From contig JBKJQN010000095.1 in assembly GCA_046593925.1 (NCBI GenBank), forward strand, positions 1 to 28,867: DNA of 28,867 bases, read 5' to 3'. Positions within the stretch are counted from its first letter, which is position 1. Every line of letters starts with the position of its first letter. The notes below the pieces were generated by a model. It searched no databases and had not been told where the DNA came from. It saw nothing but the letters and a program-made list of their open reading frames with translations. Positions 7,417 to 15,207 of this stretch are shown here, piece by piece. Source of the stretch: JAYVYM01 sp046593925. GTDB taxonomy: Bacteria > Actinomycetota > Actinomycetes > Mycobacteriales > SCTD01. Made by a program: the position numbers and the translations under genes.

Positions 7417-7833
7417 TCAGGCACGCCCGAGCACGCCCTGGAGCAGCGCGACGGCAGCGGCCTGGTCGACGACGGCGCGGGCGGCCTTGCCGGTACGCCC
7501 GGCGGCCCGCAGCGCCGCCGTCGCCGTGACCGTGGTGAGCCGCTCGTCGACCAGCTCGACCGGAACCGGCGCCACCAGCGGCGCCAGCTTCGCGGCAAAG
7601 CCGCGGGCCATCTCGGCCGAGGTGGACTCCGCGCGCCCCGACAGGGAGGTCGGCAACCCGACCACGACAAGCACGGCCGCACGCTCAGCGACCAGCACCG
7701 CGACCCGCGCCAGCCCGGGCGCCGGGACGGTCTCGACCGGGCTGGCCAGCACCCGGTGCGGGTCGCTGGCCGCCACCCCGACCCGCACGGTGCCGACGTC
7801 CACCGCGACGACGACTCCCAGCGGCCCGACCAT
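7417..7833 (-). CDS. ruvX: putative Holliday junction resolvase / pre-16S rRNA nuclease RuvX (YqgF)
   Basis: 138-aa RNase H-fold protein; the family is implicated in 16S rRNA 5'-end maturation. It shows the N-terminal acidic motif VAVDVGTVRVGVA, VVVGLPTSLSG, the DERLTTVTA block and the C-terminal DQAAAVALLQ with the final acidic residue. Length is standard. The ATG at 7833 overlaps an upstream TGA (TGATG) that ends an 11-codon open frame within the tandem repeat between alaS and ruvX. Initiation may therefore depend on termination-reinitiation from upstream (inference). No strong Shine-Dalgarno is present; only GGGG lies upstream. Confidence 0.92.
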   Translation of the reverse strand: MVGPLGVVVAVDVGTVRVGVAASDPHRVLASPVETVPAPGLARVAVLVAERAAVLVVVGLPTSLSGRAESTSAEMARGFAAKLAPLVAPVPVELVDERLTTVTATAALRAAGRTGKAARAVVDQAAAVALLQGVLGRA

Positions 7834-7887
7834 CAGTGCGCCCCGACCATCAGTGCCGCCCCGCCCATCAGTGCGGACCGACCATCA
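7831..7887 (-). repeat. tandem 17-18-bp repeats of a stop/start region between alaS and ruvX
   Basis: On the minus strand CTGATGG occurs four times, with ATG codons starting at 7885, 7868, 7850 and 7833 (spacing 17, 18, 17). Each is followed by close variants of GTCGGGGCGCA. The first TGA is the alaS stop. ATG 7885 opens a 5-codon frame ending at TGA 7870-7868. ATG 7868 opens an 11-codon frame, with ATG 7850 in phase, ending at TGA 7835-7833. The last ATG is that of ruvX. All junctions are TGATG. It looks like local slippage duplication of the ruvX start region. Confidence 0.85.
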
Positions 7888-10548
7888 GCTGGTCGCGATG
7901 CGGCCGACGAGGTGCTCGGCGCGCCGCAGCGCCTCGGCGATGCCGGCGGGGTTCGTCCCGCCGCCCTGGGCGACGTCGTCCTTGCCGCCGCCCTTGCCGT
8001 CGACAGCCGGGGCCGCCTCGCGAAGCAGCGCATTCGCGGACAGGCCGCGGGCCCGGCCGGCGTCGTTGACCGCGGCGACCAGCGTCACGCGCTCCCCTCC
8101 CGCGGCCACCACGACCGCTGCCGGCCTGGCCCGGTCGAGCCGGCCACGGATCTCAAGGGCCAGCCCGCGCACCAGGTCGCCCGGGGTGCCGGCGGGCGCC
8201 TCGACGCCCACGAAAGCGACCCCGAAGACGTCCTGCGCGGCGGCGGCCAGCTCGCCGGCGCGCTGCAGGACCTGGCCGGCCTTGAGCTGGGCGAGCTCGC
8301 GTTCGACCTCCCGCAGCTTCGCCACGGTGGCCGCAACCCGGTCGGGCACCTCGTCGGCGGGCACCTTGAACGCCTCGGCGAGCTGCGCGAGCAGCACGTG
8401 CTCGCGAGCCAGGTAGCTGTACGCGTCCAGGCCGACCAGGCCCTCGATCCGCCGGGTGCCCGCCCCGATCGAGGCCTCGCCGAGCAGCTTCACCATGCCG
8501 AGCTGACCGGAGCGCGCCGCGTGCGTACCGCCGCACAGCTCGCGGGCGTAGTCGCCGACCTCGACGACGCGGACCTCATCGCCGTACTTCTCACCGAACA
8601 GCGCCATCGCGCCGATCCGCCGGGCCTCGTCCTGAGTGGTGACGAAGGCGCGTACCTCCAGATCGGCGAGCGCGACCTCGTTGATCTGCTGCTCGACGTC
8701 GGCGAGCACGCTCGCGGGCACCGCCGACGGCGACGCGAAGTCGAACCGGAAACGCCCGGGGGCGTTGAGCGAGCCGGCCTGCGTCGCCGACTCGCCGAGT
8801 GCATCGCGCAGCGCCTTGTGCACCAGGTGGGTCGCGGTGTGCGCCCGGGACACCGACCGGCGGCGCTCGACGTCGACCTCGGCGAGCGCGGTCGCGCCGG
8901 TCCGGGCCTCACCGTGTACGACCCGCGCGGAGTGCACCCACAGCTCCGGCAGCGCCTTCTGGACGTCCAGCACCTCGAGCTCGGTGCCGTCGTCCAGCAG
9001 CAGCCGGCCGGTGTCGGCGAGCTGACCGCCGGACTCGGCGTAGAACGGGGTGCGGTCCAGCACCACCTGCACGGTGACGCCCTCGGCGGCCGATGGAACG
9101 ACCTCGCCGTCGACGAGCAGGCCTCGGACGACCGCCTCGCTGAGCACCTCGCTGTACCCGGTGAACTCCGACGCGCCGGCTGCTTCGAGCAGTGCCCGGT
9201 AGGCCGCGGTGTCGCCGCCACGAGAGCGCCGCGCCTGGCTGTCGGCCTTGGCCCGCCCGCGCTGCTCCTGCATAAGGGTCCGAAAGCCTGCCTCGTCGAC
9301 CTGCAGCCCCTGCTCGGCCGCCATCTCCAGCGTCAGGTCGAAGGGGAAGCCGTACGTGTCGTGCAGCGCGAAGACCCGCTCGCCCGACAGCACGCCACCG
9401 GCCTGGCGGGCCTGCGGCACGGCGGCCTCGAAGACCGTTGCACCGGTGCGCAGCGTCTCCAGGAACGAGCCCTCCTCCGCGACCGCGACCGTGCTGATCC
9501 GACCGGCGCCGGTGACCAGGTCGGGGTACTGCGGCCCCATCGCACCGATCGTCGCGTCCACCAGCTCGCTGACCACGGGGTCGTGCGCGCCGAGCAGCCG
9601 CATGGCCCGCACGGCGCGCCGCACGATCCGGCGCAGGACGTATCCGCGCCCCTCGTTGGCTGGCGTCACGCCGTCGCCGATCAGCATCACCGCGGTACGG
9701 GCGTGGTCGGCGACGACCCGCAGGCGCACGTCGGACACCTCGTCGGCGCCGTACCGCACCCCGGTCAGCTCGGCAGCCCGCTCCAGGATCGCCCGGCTGG
9801 TGTCGATCTCGTAGAGGTTGTCGACGCCCTGCAGCACGGTGGCCATCCGTTCGATGCCCAGCCCGGTGTCGATGTTCTGTGACGGCAGGTCGCGCAGGAT
9901 GGGGAAGTCGTAACCGCTGCCCTCACCGCGCTCGTACTGCATGAAGACCAGGTTCCAGATCTCCAGGTAGCGCTCGCTGTCGACGGCCGGACCGCCTTCG
10001 CGCCCGTACGCAGGACCGCGGTCGTAGAAGATCTCCGAGTCCGGCCCACACGGCCCGGGCACCCCCATGTGCCAGTAGTTGTCGGACATGCCGAGCCGCT
10101 GGATCCGTCGTGGGTCGACGCCCTTGGCCCGCCACAGCGCCTCGGCCTCGTCGTCGTGGGTGTATATGGTGACCCACAGTTTGTCCTCGGGCAGGCCGTA
10201 GCCGCCGTCGGCGACCGGCTTGAGCAGCAGGTCCCAGGCCAGGTCGATGGCGCCGGCCTTGAAGTAGTCGCCGAAGCTGAAGTTGCCGGCCATCTGGAAG
10301 AACGAGCCGTGCCGCGTCGTCTTGCCGACCTCGTCGATGTCCAGTGTGCGTACGCACTTCTGCACGCTGACCGCGCGGGCGTACGGCGGGGTGGCGTTGC
10401 CCAGGAAGTACGGCTTGAACGGCACCATCCCGGCGTTGACGAGCAGCAGCGTCGGGTCGTCCGCGATCAGGCTCGCCGACGGAACCAGGGTGTGGCCGGT
10501 CGCGGTGAAATGGTCCAGGAACCGCGCCCGGATCTGGTCGGACCTCAC
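7885..10548 (-). CDS. alaS: alanine--tRNA ligase
   Basis: Class II synthetase that charges tRNA(Ala) and edits Ser/Gly misacylation. 887 aa, normal for Actinobacteria. The N-terminus RARFLDHFTATGHTLVPSAS and the motif NAGMVPFKPYFLG are typical. The editing domain holds HTATH (about residue 570) and CGGTH (about 672), the HxxxH...CxxxH zinc site. The C-terminal part is the Gly-rich oligomerisation (C-Ala) domain. GTG at 10548 matches the usual family N-terminus (M-R-S-D-Q-I). A second GTG at 10554 is also possible with GGAG 11 nt upstream, and the frame is open to 10608. The DUF6167-like gene ends 87 nt upstream; ruvX follows through the tandem stop/start repeat. Confidence 0.95.
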   Translation of the reverse strand: MRSDQIRARFLDHFTATGHTLVPSASLIADDPTLLLVNAGMVPFKPYFLGNATPPYARAVSVQKCVRTLDIDEVGKTTRHGSFFQMAGNFSFGDYFKAGAIDLAWDLLLKPVADGGYGLPEDKLWVTIYTHDDEAEALWRAKGVDPRRIQRLGMSDNYWHMGVPGPCGPDSEIFYDRGPAYGREGGPAVDSERYLEIWNLVFMQYERGEGSGYDFPILRDLPSQNIDTGLGIERMATVLQGVDNLYEIDTSRAILERAAELTGVRYGADEVSDVRLRVVADHARTAVMLIGDGVTPANEGRGYVLRRIVRRAVRAMRLLGAHDPVVSELVDATIGAMGPQYPDLVTGAGRISTVAVAEEGSFLETLRTGATVFEAAVPQARQAGGVLSGERVFALHDTYGFPFDLTLEMAAEQGLQVDEAGFRTLMQEQRGRAKADSQARRSRGGDTAAYRALLEAAGASEFTGYSEVLSEAVVRGLLVDGEVVPSAAEGVTVQVVLDRTPFYAESGGQLADTGRLLLDDGTELEVLDVQKALPELWVHSARVVHGEARTGATALAEVDVERRRSVSRAHTATHLVHKALRDALGESATQAGSLNAPGRFRFDFASPSAVPASVLADVEQQINEVALADLEVRAFVTTQDEARRIGAMALFGEKYGDEVRVVEVGDYARELCGGTHAARSGQLGMVKLLGEASIGAGTRRIEGLVGLDAYSYLAREHVLLAQLAEAFKVPADEVPDRVAATVAKLREVERELAQLKAGQVLQRAGELAAAAQDVFGVAFVGVEAPAGTPGDLVRGLALEIRGRLDRARPAAVVVAAGGERVTLVAAVNDAGRARGLSANALLREAAPAVDGKGGGKDDVAQGGGTNPAGIAEALRRAEHLVGRIATS

Positions 10549-10635
10549 CGCCACACCAGCGCTCGCTCCGCGGGCAACCGGCGCGCCCGCTCCTGCGTCG
10601 CGGGGCACCGCCCGCGTCCTCCGCTCACAGGCGCA

Positions 10636-10884
10636 TCAGGCGTCCACGGCGTCGTGGCTGCCGTCGAGCCCGAGGGAGGTACGCAGCTCCTGCTCGCGCT
10701 CGGCCATCGCGACCCGTACGTCGGAGAGGAACTCCCGGACGGTGTCGCCGAGACCGCCGACCGACCCGCTCATACGTTGCTGCACGCCGGCCGGCGTGTA
10801 GCGCTGCGCAGCCTGGCTGGCCCGGCGCACCGCCAGCACGCCCGCGACCGCACCGAAGGAGATGTAGATCAGCCGCCGGCTCAT
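10636..10884 (-). CDS. small membrane-associated protein, DUF6167-like
   Basis: 82 aa with an N-terminal hydrophobic helix (about residues 5-20, LIYISFGAVAGVLAV), followed by basic and amphipathic segments (YTPAGVQQRMSGSVGGLGDT) and an acidic, charged C-terminus. Position between a DUF948 gene and alaS, size and sequence style match the actinobacterial DUF6167 family, whose function I do not know. Its ATG overlaps the DUF948 stop (ATGA), so the two are almost certainly co-translated. The family assignment rests on context and memory rather than a search. Confidence 0.75.
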   Translation of the reverse strand: MSRRLIYISFGAVAGVLAVRRASQAAQRYTPAGVQQRMSGSVGGLGDTVREFLSDVRVAMAEREQELRTSLGLDGSHDAVDA

Positions 10885-11282
10885 CGGCGGCCCTTCTTCA
10901 GCTCCGCCTTGACCTGCTTGGTCATGTCGTCATGGCTGCGCTTGTTGGCGGCCCGGCGGACGCCATACGAGAACGCCGCCACCTTGATGACGGGGCTGCC
11001 GAGGGTGGCGGCGAACAGGCTGGTCAGGCTCGACAGGTTGCCTGTCATCGACTGCACGTTGGCCGTGATGGCGTCGACGCGGGTGAGCTCGGCGTTGACG
11101 TGCACGACCGAGGTCGTCACCTCGCCGAGCAGCGGGACGGTCTTGTCGGTGATGCCGGCGACCAGCCGCTGGGTCTCCTCGAGGATCTTGCCGAGCTTGA
11201 GCAGGATGTAGCACAGGACCAGCATCGCGATGGCGAAGAACACCGCCACGATGAGCCCTGCGACCTGACCGCCGGTGAGCAC
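10881..11282 (-). CDS. DUF948 domain-containing membrane protein
   Basis: 133 aa with one N-terminal transmembrane helix (about residues 8-30, GLIVAVFFAIAMLVLCYILL). A long amphipathic, coiled-coil-like segment follows (KLGKILEETQRLVAGITDKT), then a basic tail ending in KKGRR. This matches DUF948 proteins, which resemble chemoreceptor-like helical rods; the cellular role is unknown. The GTG start directly abuts the rarA TAG with no intervening base, and the stop overlaps the next ATG by 4 nt. rarA-DUF948-DUF6167 therefore form one packed operon leading into alaS. Confidence 0.85.
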   Translation of the reverse strand: MLTGGQVAGLIVAVFFAIAMLVLCYILLKLGKILEETQRLVAGITDKTVPLLGEVTTSVVHVNAELTRVDAITANVQSMTGNLSSLTSLFAATLGSPVIKVAAFSYGVRRAANKRSHDDMTKQVKAELKKGRR

Positions 11283-12692
11283 CTAGGGACGCTCCTTCGA
11301 AAGCGCGAGGAGCTCCTCGCGGGTGGGTGGTGCGGGCTTGCAGCGGGGGCGGAAGCCGGACGCGGCATCCTCGGGGACAACCCCGCGGTCGCCGCGCAGC
11401 ACCTCGCGCAGCCCCGCGAGCCGCTCCGACGCGACGCGCTCGACCCCTAGGTCGCCGGGCGAGTAGTACTCCCGTCCGACGACCGGGTCGGGCGCGTACT
11501 GCTGTGCGACGACCCGCCCCGGGAAGTCGTGAGGGTAGCGGTAGCCGCCGACACCGATCTTCTTGGCACCGGCGTAGTGGTTGTCGCGCAGGTGGTCCGG
11601 CACCGCGCCGGTCAGCCCCTGCTTCACGTCGGCGACCGCGGTGTCGATGGCGGCGAGCACGGCGTTGCTCTTGGGGGCCAGCGACAGGTGGATGACGGCC
11701 TGGGCGAGGTTGATCCGGGCCTCCGGCATACCGATCAGCTCCAGCGCCTGGGCAGCCGCGACTGCCACCTGCAGGCTGCCGGGGTCGGCCATCCCGATGT
11801 CCTCGCTAGCGCTGACGACCAGCCGCCGGGCGACGAACCGCGGGTCCTCCCCCGCCTCGAGCATCCTGGCCAGGTAGTGCATCGCGGCGTCGACGTCGGA
11901 CCCGCGGATGCTCTTGATGAACCCGCTGATGACGTCGTAGTGCTGGTCGCCGTCCCGGTCGTACCGCACGGCGACCCGGTCTACGGCCTGCTCGAGCAGT
12001 TCAAGGGTGACCACGTCGGCCTGCGACGCGGCCTCGAGCGCAGTCAGCGCCCTGCGTGCGTCACCGCCGGCGAGCCGGACCAGGAAGTCCTCAGCATCGT
12101 CCTCGACCCGCACCCTGCCGCCGAGGCCGCGCTCGTCCTGGACGGCCCGGCGTACGACCGTCCGTACGTCGTCGTCGGTCAGCGGCGCCAGGCTGAGCAG
12201 CAGGCTGCGGCTCAGCAGCGGGCTGATCACCGAGAAGAAGGGGTTCTCCGTCGTGGCCGCGACCAGCGTGACCCACCGGTTCTCGACGCTGGGCAGGAGC
12301 GCGTCCTGCTGGGTCTTGGAGAACCGGTGCACCTCGTCGACGAACAGCACGGTCTGTGCGCCGGTGTCGCCGAGCGCCCGCCTGGCCTCGTCGATGATCT
12401 GCCGGACGTCCTTGACCCCCGCGGTGACGGCCGACAGCTCGCGGAACCTCCTGCGGGTGCTCTTGGCAATCACCATCGCGAGCGTCGTCTTGCCGGTGCC
12501 GGGCGGCCCCCACAGCACGACCGACAGCGGCGCGTCGCCCTCAACCAGTCGGCGCAGCGGGGCGCTCTGGCCGAGCAGGTGCTGTTGGCCGACGACCTCG
12601 TCGAGCGTGCGCGGCCGCATCCGTACCGCCAGCGGCGCGACCCGCTCCTCCGCGGCCCGCTCCCCCGCGTCGAAGAGCGACTCGCCGGCCAT
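11283..12692 (-). CDS. rarA: replication-associated recombination protein RarA (MgsA) AAA+ ATPase
   Basis: 469-aa homotetrameric AAA+ ATPase of the RarA/MgsA/WRNIP1 family, acting at stalled replication forks. Walker A GPPGTGKTT is at 62-70 and Walker B VLFVDEVHRF around 115-124. Sensor 1 is ATTENPFF and sensor 2 GGDARRALTALE. The C-terminal MgsA region includes SEDIGMADP and NHYAGAKKIGVGGYRYPHDF, a hallmark block of this family that separates it from RuvB and DnaX. The ATG at 12692 has no clear Shine-Dalgarno but lies 6 nt after a TAGGGT -10-like box, so the transcript may be leaderless. The gene heads the operon with DUF948 and DUF6167. Confidence 0.94.
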   Translation of the reverse strand: MAGESLFDAGERAAEERVAPLAVRMRPRTLDEVVGQQHLLGQSAPLRRLVEGDAPLSVVLWGPPGTGKTTLAMVIAKSTRRRFRELSAVTAGVKDVRQIIDEARRALGDTGAQTVLFVDEVHRFSKTQQDALLPSVENRWVTLVAATTENPFFSVISPLLSRSLLLSLAPLTDDDVRTVVRRAVQDERGLGGRVRVEDDAEDFLVRLAGGDARRALTALEAASQADVVTLELLEQAVDRVAVRYDRDGDQHYDVISGFIKSIRGSDVDAAMHYLARMLEAGEDPRFVARRLVVSASEDIGMADPGSLQVAVAAAQALELIGMPEARINLAQAVIHLSLAPKSNAVLAAIDTAVADVKQGLTGAVPDHLRDNHYAGAKKIGVGGYRYPHDFPGRVVAQQYAPDPVVGREYYSPGDLGVERVASERLAGLREVLRGDRGVVPEDAASGFRPRCKPAPPTREELLALSKERP

Positions 12693-12698
12693 CCGCAG

Positions 12699-12727
12699 AC
12701 CCTACGGCGGCTGAGCGCCGCCTCTGC
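12699..12727 (-). promoter_or_regulatory. candidate leaderless promoter of rarA
   Basis: On the minus strand TAGGGT (12704-12699) fits the TANNNT -10 pattern of actinobacterial housekeeping promoters and lies 6 nt before the rarA ATG. The -35 position (around 12722-12727) reads GCAGAG, a poor match. The spacer holds a small hairpin, GGCGGC (12706-12711) / GCCGCC (12717-12722). Supported by position only. Confidence 0.35.
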
Positions 12728-12889
12728 ACACCCGGCGAGGCGCCTCCCCGTGAACGGGTACGCATCAGGGTGCGCACAATTCGACACCGAGCCGCGAGGC
12801 CGGGGGTCGATCCGAGCCCACTGCTACACACTCGACCCGCTGTCAGTGCGGTCCCGGCGCTGCATCAGGTCGGGACGACGCCCCTCGGG

Positions 12890-13465
12890 GTCACGCGGCG
12901 CGTCCGGTCACGCCCGCGCACGTCGGCGTTTGTCGTCCTGGCCGCGGGGCTGGTGCTGCTGGCCGGCGCCTCGGTCTAGGGGTCCCTGATCCTGCCCGGA
13001 CAGGCCGCGGGCGCACTTGGGGTGATGCTGACGACGACGTCGTGCGGCAGCTGGCTCGCCGCCCGTTCTGGCGCGATCGCCGCCAACCGGACCGGCCGAC
13101 CGGCCCTGCTGCTTGCCGCGCGACGGCTGCAGGCCGACCCGCCTGCGCAGGGCCGGCGTCGTCCGGCGTCGTGCTGGCCGTCCTGGTGCATCTGGTGCGG
13201 ACACGCTGCAGCAGGCCTGCTTCGGCGACTCGTACCGCAGCGCTTACGACCTGGTCGACCTCGCGCTGCTCGTCGTGGCCGCTGCCGGGCTGCTGGTTCG
13301 CTCCTGCGAGGCGGTCCTGCAGCGCCGCCGCACGCTGGCCAGCCTGTGGGCGGCCGGCGTGCCGCCGTCGACGCTGCGCCGGTACTGCTGCAGGCTCTGC
13401 TGCCTGCCGTACCGTGCCTGCTCCTGGAAGCCGTCGCAGGAACTCTGGCCGCCATCGGCCGCCGG
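12890..13465 (+). pseudogene. decayed FtsX/MacB-type ABC transporter permease fragment
   Basis: Permease-like blocks occur in order but in different frames. 12890-13160 has a transmembrane stretch AFVVLAAGLVLLAGASV, then an in-frame TAG (12977-12979), then GRPALLLAARRLQADPPAQG. 13168-13197 (frame +1) encodes VVLAVLVHLV. 13200-13382 encodes DLVDLALLVVAAAGLLVR, then LQRRRTLASLWAAGVPPS. 13385-13465 returns to the first frame with LLQALLPAVPCLLLEAVAGT. These match the C-terminal half of the large two-module FtsX-like permeases of Actinobacteria. At least three frameshifts and one stop are needed, and the N-terminal half and any ATPase partner are absent. It is therefore an old 5'-truncated remnant, and the only identifiable content of the rarA to NTF2 gap. 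Confidence 0.7.
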
Positions 13466-13622
13466 TGCCGTCCGGACAGGTCCCCCTAACTCGACGATGC
13501 TCCTGTGCGCGACTGGGAGCGCCGGCGGCGTGAATCCGGCAGGGACGGTGAGCTCCCTGTCCGCTCGCTGACAGCTGCCGTGGCAGGGTCCTGGCACAGC
13601 CACCCGCCAGCGAAGGAGCCAG

Positions 13623-13997
13623 ATGCCGACACCCGACGAGGACGACCTGCGAGAGCTCGAGGACCGCCGCTACGGAGCGCTCGTCGGAGGTCGGCTGCAA
13701 GACTTCGAGCGGCTCTGCCATCCGGAGCTGGTGTACACGCACTCGACCGGAGCCACGGACACCCTTGAGTCGTACCTGGAAAAGTGCCGCGGCGGCTTCT
13801 ACGTCTACCACCGCGTCGACCATCCGATCGAGCGGATCGCCGTGGTCGGCGACGTGGGGCTCGTCGTCGGCGAAATGCACGCCGATGTTGACGCCGGCGG
13901 AGCCCGCAAGTCTCTGCACAGCAAGGTGCTGGCGGTCTGGGTACGAGCCGGCACCGACTGGCGGTTGCTGGCCCACCAGGGCACCCCGCTGACCTGA
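13623..13997 (+). CDS. NTF2-like (SnoaL/DUF4440 type) small protein
   Basis: 124 aa, a complete alpha+beta cone-fold protein of the NTF2-like superfamily. The N-terminal helix (LEDRRYGALVGGRLQDFERL) is followed by CHPELVYTHSTG, the conserved strand seen in nuclear transport factor 2-like and DUF4440 proteins. The C-terminal strands include LAVWVRAGTDWRLLAHQGTP, also typical. Members include ketosteroid isomerase-like enzymes and many proteins of unknown role, so no substrate is assigned. AAGGAG lies 5 nt before the ATG. It is monocistronic, between the permease remnant and the palindrome cluster. Confidence 0.85.
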   Translation: MPTPDEDDLRELEDRRYGALVGGRLQDFERLCHPELVYTHSTGATDTLESYLEKCRGGFYVYHRVDHPIERIAVVGDVGLVVGEMHADVDAGGARKSLHSKVLAVWVRAGTDWRLLAHQGTPLT

Positions 13998-14218
13998 CCA
14001 GGCGGCGTTCGTGCGGCGCCGGTCTACCGGCGGGACCCGGGAACGCCACAGGGCCGCGCGGTACCGCCGACGCCGAGGGACGGAACAGACCGCCGACACA
14101 CCGGCGTCACGGCCGGCAGTGACGCATCCCCGAGGATCCCTGCGCCGTCGGGCGCCCCATCCCCCACCGCTCTCATCCCTCCCCGCGGCCATCCCTGCGC
14201 ACCGCGCGCCACCGCTCT
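13998..14218. other. intergenic region between the NTF2-like gene and the palindrome cluster
   Basis: The gap from 13998 to the DUF559 stop is 345 bp. This part has no convincing coding frame and no T-tract terminator. The remaining 127 bp hold two 42-bp palindromic elements, listed separately. Confidence 0.5.
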
Positions 14219-14260
14219 GGACATCGTGTGCTCATGCTTCGAATCGAGCACACAATGTCC
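14219..14260. repeat. 42-bp palindromic element, copy 1 (3' side of the DUF559 gene)
   Basis: Arms GGACATCGTGTGCTC (14219-14233) and GAGCACACAATGTCC (14246-14260), 15 bp with one mismatch. The mismatch would be a G-U pair in the minus-strand transcript. The 12-nt loop is centred on TTCGAA. It shares the half-site GGACWTYGTGTGC with the three other copies around the DUF559 gene. Confidence 0.88.
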
Positions 14261-14303
14261 CAGGCTGCCGCGGCTGCCCAGCGCGGCAAGGCCGACCGAT
14301 CCC

Positions 14304-14345
14304 GGCCATTGTGTGTCGACAACGCGGGCGTGACACACAAAGTCA
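14304..14345. repeat. 42-bp palindromic element, copy 2 (overlaps the DUF559 stop)
   Basis: Core arms TTGTGTGTC (14309-14317) and GACACACAA (14332-14340) are perfect complements around 14 nt. The outer bases are degenerate (GGCCA on the left, AGTCA on the right), but the total length is again 42 bp. The right end supplies the TGA stop (14345-14343) of the DUF559 gene. It lies exactly 43 bp from copy 1. Confidence 0.8.
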
Positions 14346-15071
14346 GGCGGCGCTTGCATATAGGCACTGGCTGACCATGTTCAAGACGTACTCAGGGCGC
14401 TGCACGACGTCCTCCCACGTGAAGCGCAGCACCCGCCAGCCGAGCCGCTCCAGGTCGTTGAGCCGCTCCCGGTCGCGCCGATAGGCAACCCGGTCGCTGT
14501 GGAACGCAAAGCCGTCGGCCTCGACGACGAGTCGCGCCGCCGGGAAGCCGAAGTCGACCCGCGCGACGAACAACCCGCACCGGTCGTAGATCGCGTACTG
14601 GGTCAGGGGCAGTGGGTCCAAGACCGCCAGCACGAGTCGCAGCAGCGTCTCGAGGACGGAGCCCGCACGTGCGTCAACAGCCAGTGCGACGGCCCGCAGG
14701 CTGCTGGCCCCGCGACCGTCGGCCGAACCCAGGTCCTCGTGCAGCTCCTGCACGTCGACGAGCTCGTTACGCATGGAGCTGTCAGCCGCCACGACAGCGG
14801 ACGTGTGCGGCAGCACCCGGCACAGATCTCGCACGGTGCGCAACGGGGAGGTCGTGCGCAGGCCGTCCCGCTCCTCGACGCCGCCTACGGGCAGGTCACT
14901 GCGAACGACGTGCCATCCGGACACGAGCAGCCGGCTGCGATTGCGCGGGACCGTCAGCCGCTGCTGACCGTCGCTCAGCAGCTCGATCCCCCAGGACCGG
15001 GCCGCCGACTCGTGACTGAGCGCAGCGGCCGGACCAGCTCGCAGGAGCGCCATTTCCGGGTCGACGTGCAT
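14343..15071 (-). CDS. DUF559 protein, Vsr-like PD-(D/E)XK nuclease fold
   Basis: 242 aa. The C-terminal DUF559 domain (about residues 135-235) carries the endonuclease-like signature. This comprises SVLETLLR (Glu141), ARVDFGFP (Asp173), VVEADGFAFHSD (Glu184, Asp186) and GWRVLRFTWEDV. The fold belongs to the Vsr/very-short-patch-repair group of PD-(D/E)XK nucleases; the biochemical role of such solo proteins is not established. Residues 8-100 resemble the middle region of actinobacterial AbiEi-like/DUF559 proteins (LLRAGPAAALSHESAARSWG; TSPLRTVRDL). The N-terminal winged-helix segment of longer homologues is missing. ATG 15071 follows GGAAG with a 9-nt spacer. The frame stays open to 15461, but that part is repeats and G-rich tandem sequence. 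Palindromic 42-43-42-bp cassettes flank both sides. Confidence 0.82.
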   Translation of the reverse strand: MHVDPEMALLRAGPAAALSHESAARSWGIELLSDGQQRLTVPRNRSRLLVSGWHVVRSDLPVGGVEERDGLRTTSPLRTVRDLCRVLPHTSAVVAADSSMRNELVDVQELHEDLGSADGRGASSLRAVALAVDARAGSVLETLLRLVLAVLDPLPLTQYAIYDRCGLFVARVDFGFPAARLVVEADGFAFHSDRVAYRRDRERLNDLERLGWRVLRFTWEDVVQRPEYVLNMVSQCLYASAA

Positions 15072-15122
15072 GCCGTGAGTCTTCCAGCGAGGTGCCGCCG
15101 TGACATCTGGCCTGTGGACAGG

Positions 15123-15164
15123 GGACTTCGTGTGCAGGCTGCGGACTCCCGACACACGAAGTCC
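15123..15164. repeat. 42-bp palindromic element, copy 3 (5' side of the DUF559 gene)
   Basis: Arms GGACTTCGTGTG (15123-15134) and CACACGAAGTCC (15153-15164) are perfect complements (12 bp) around an 18-nt loop. It lies about 50 bp upstream of the DUF559 ATG and so would be in its promoter or leader region. Confidence 0.9.
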
Positions 15165-15207
15165 GGCCTGAGGTTGCCTGCTTCGGCGTGGCGAACCCAT
15201 GGCAGCG

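Noticed and set aside
7756..9882. 708-codon open frame on the plus strand opposite alaS
   Set aside because: It is a shadow of the high-GC alaS gene with no recognisable domain and Arg/Gly/His-rich translation. The same applies to the other long frames opposite rarA, aspS, rel, secD and ruvB.
12706..12722. Hairpin before rarA as an attenuator or riboswitch
   Set aside because: The stem is only 6 bp and lies upstream of the proposed -10 box, so it would not be in the transcript.
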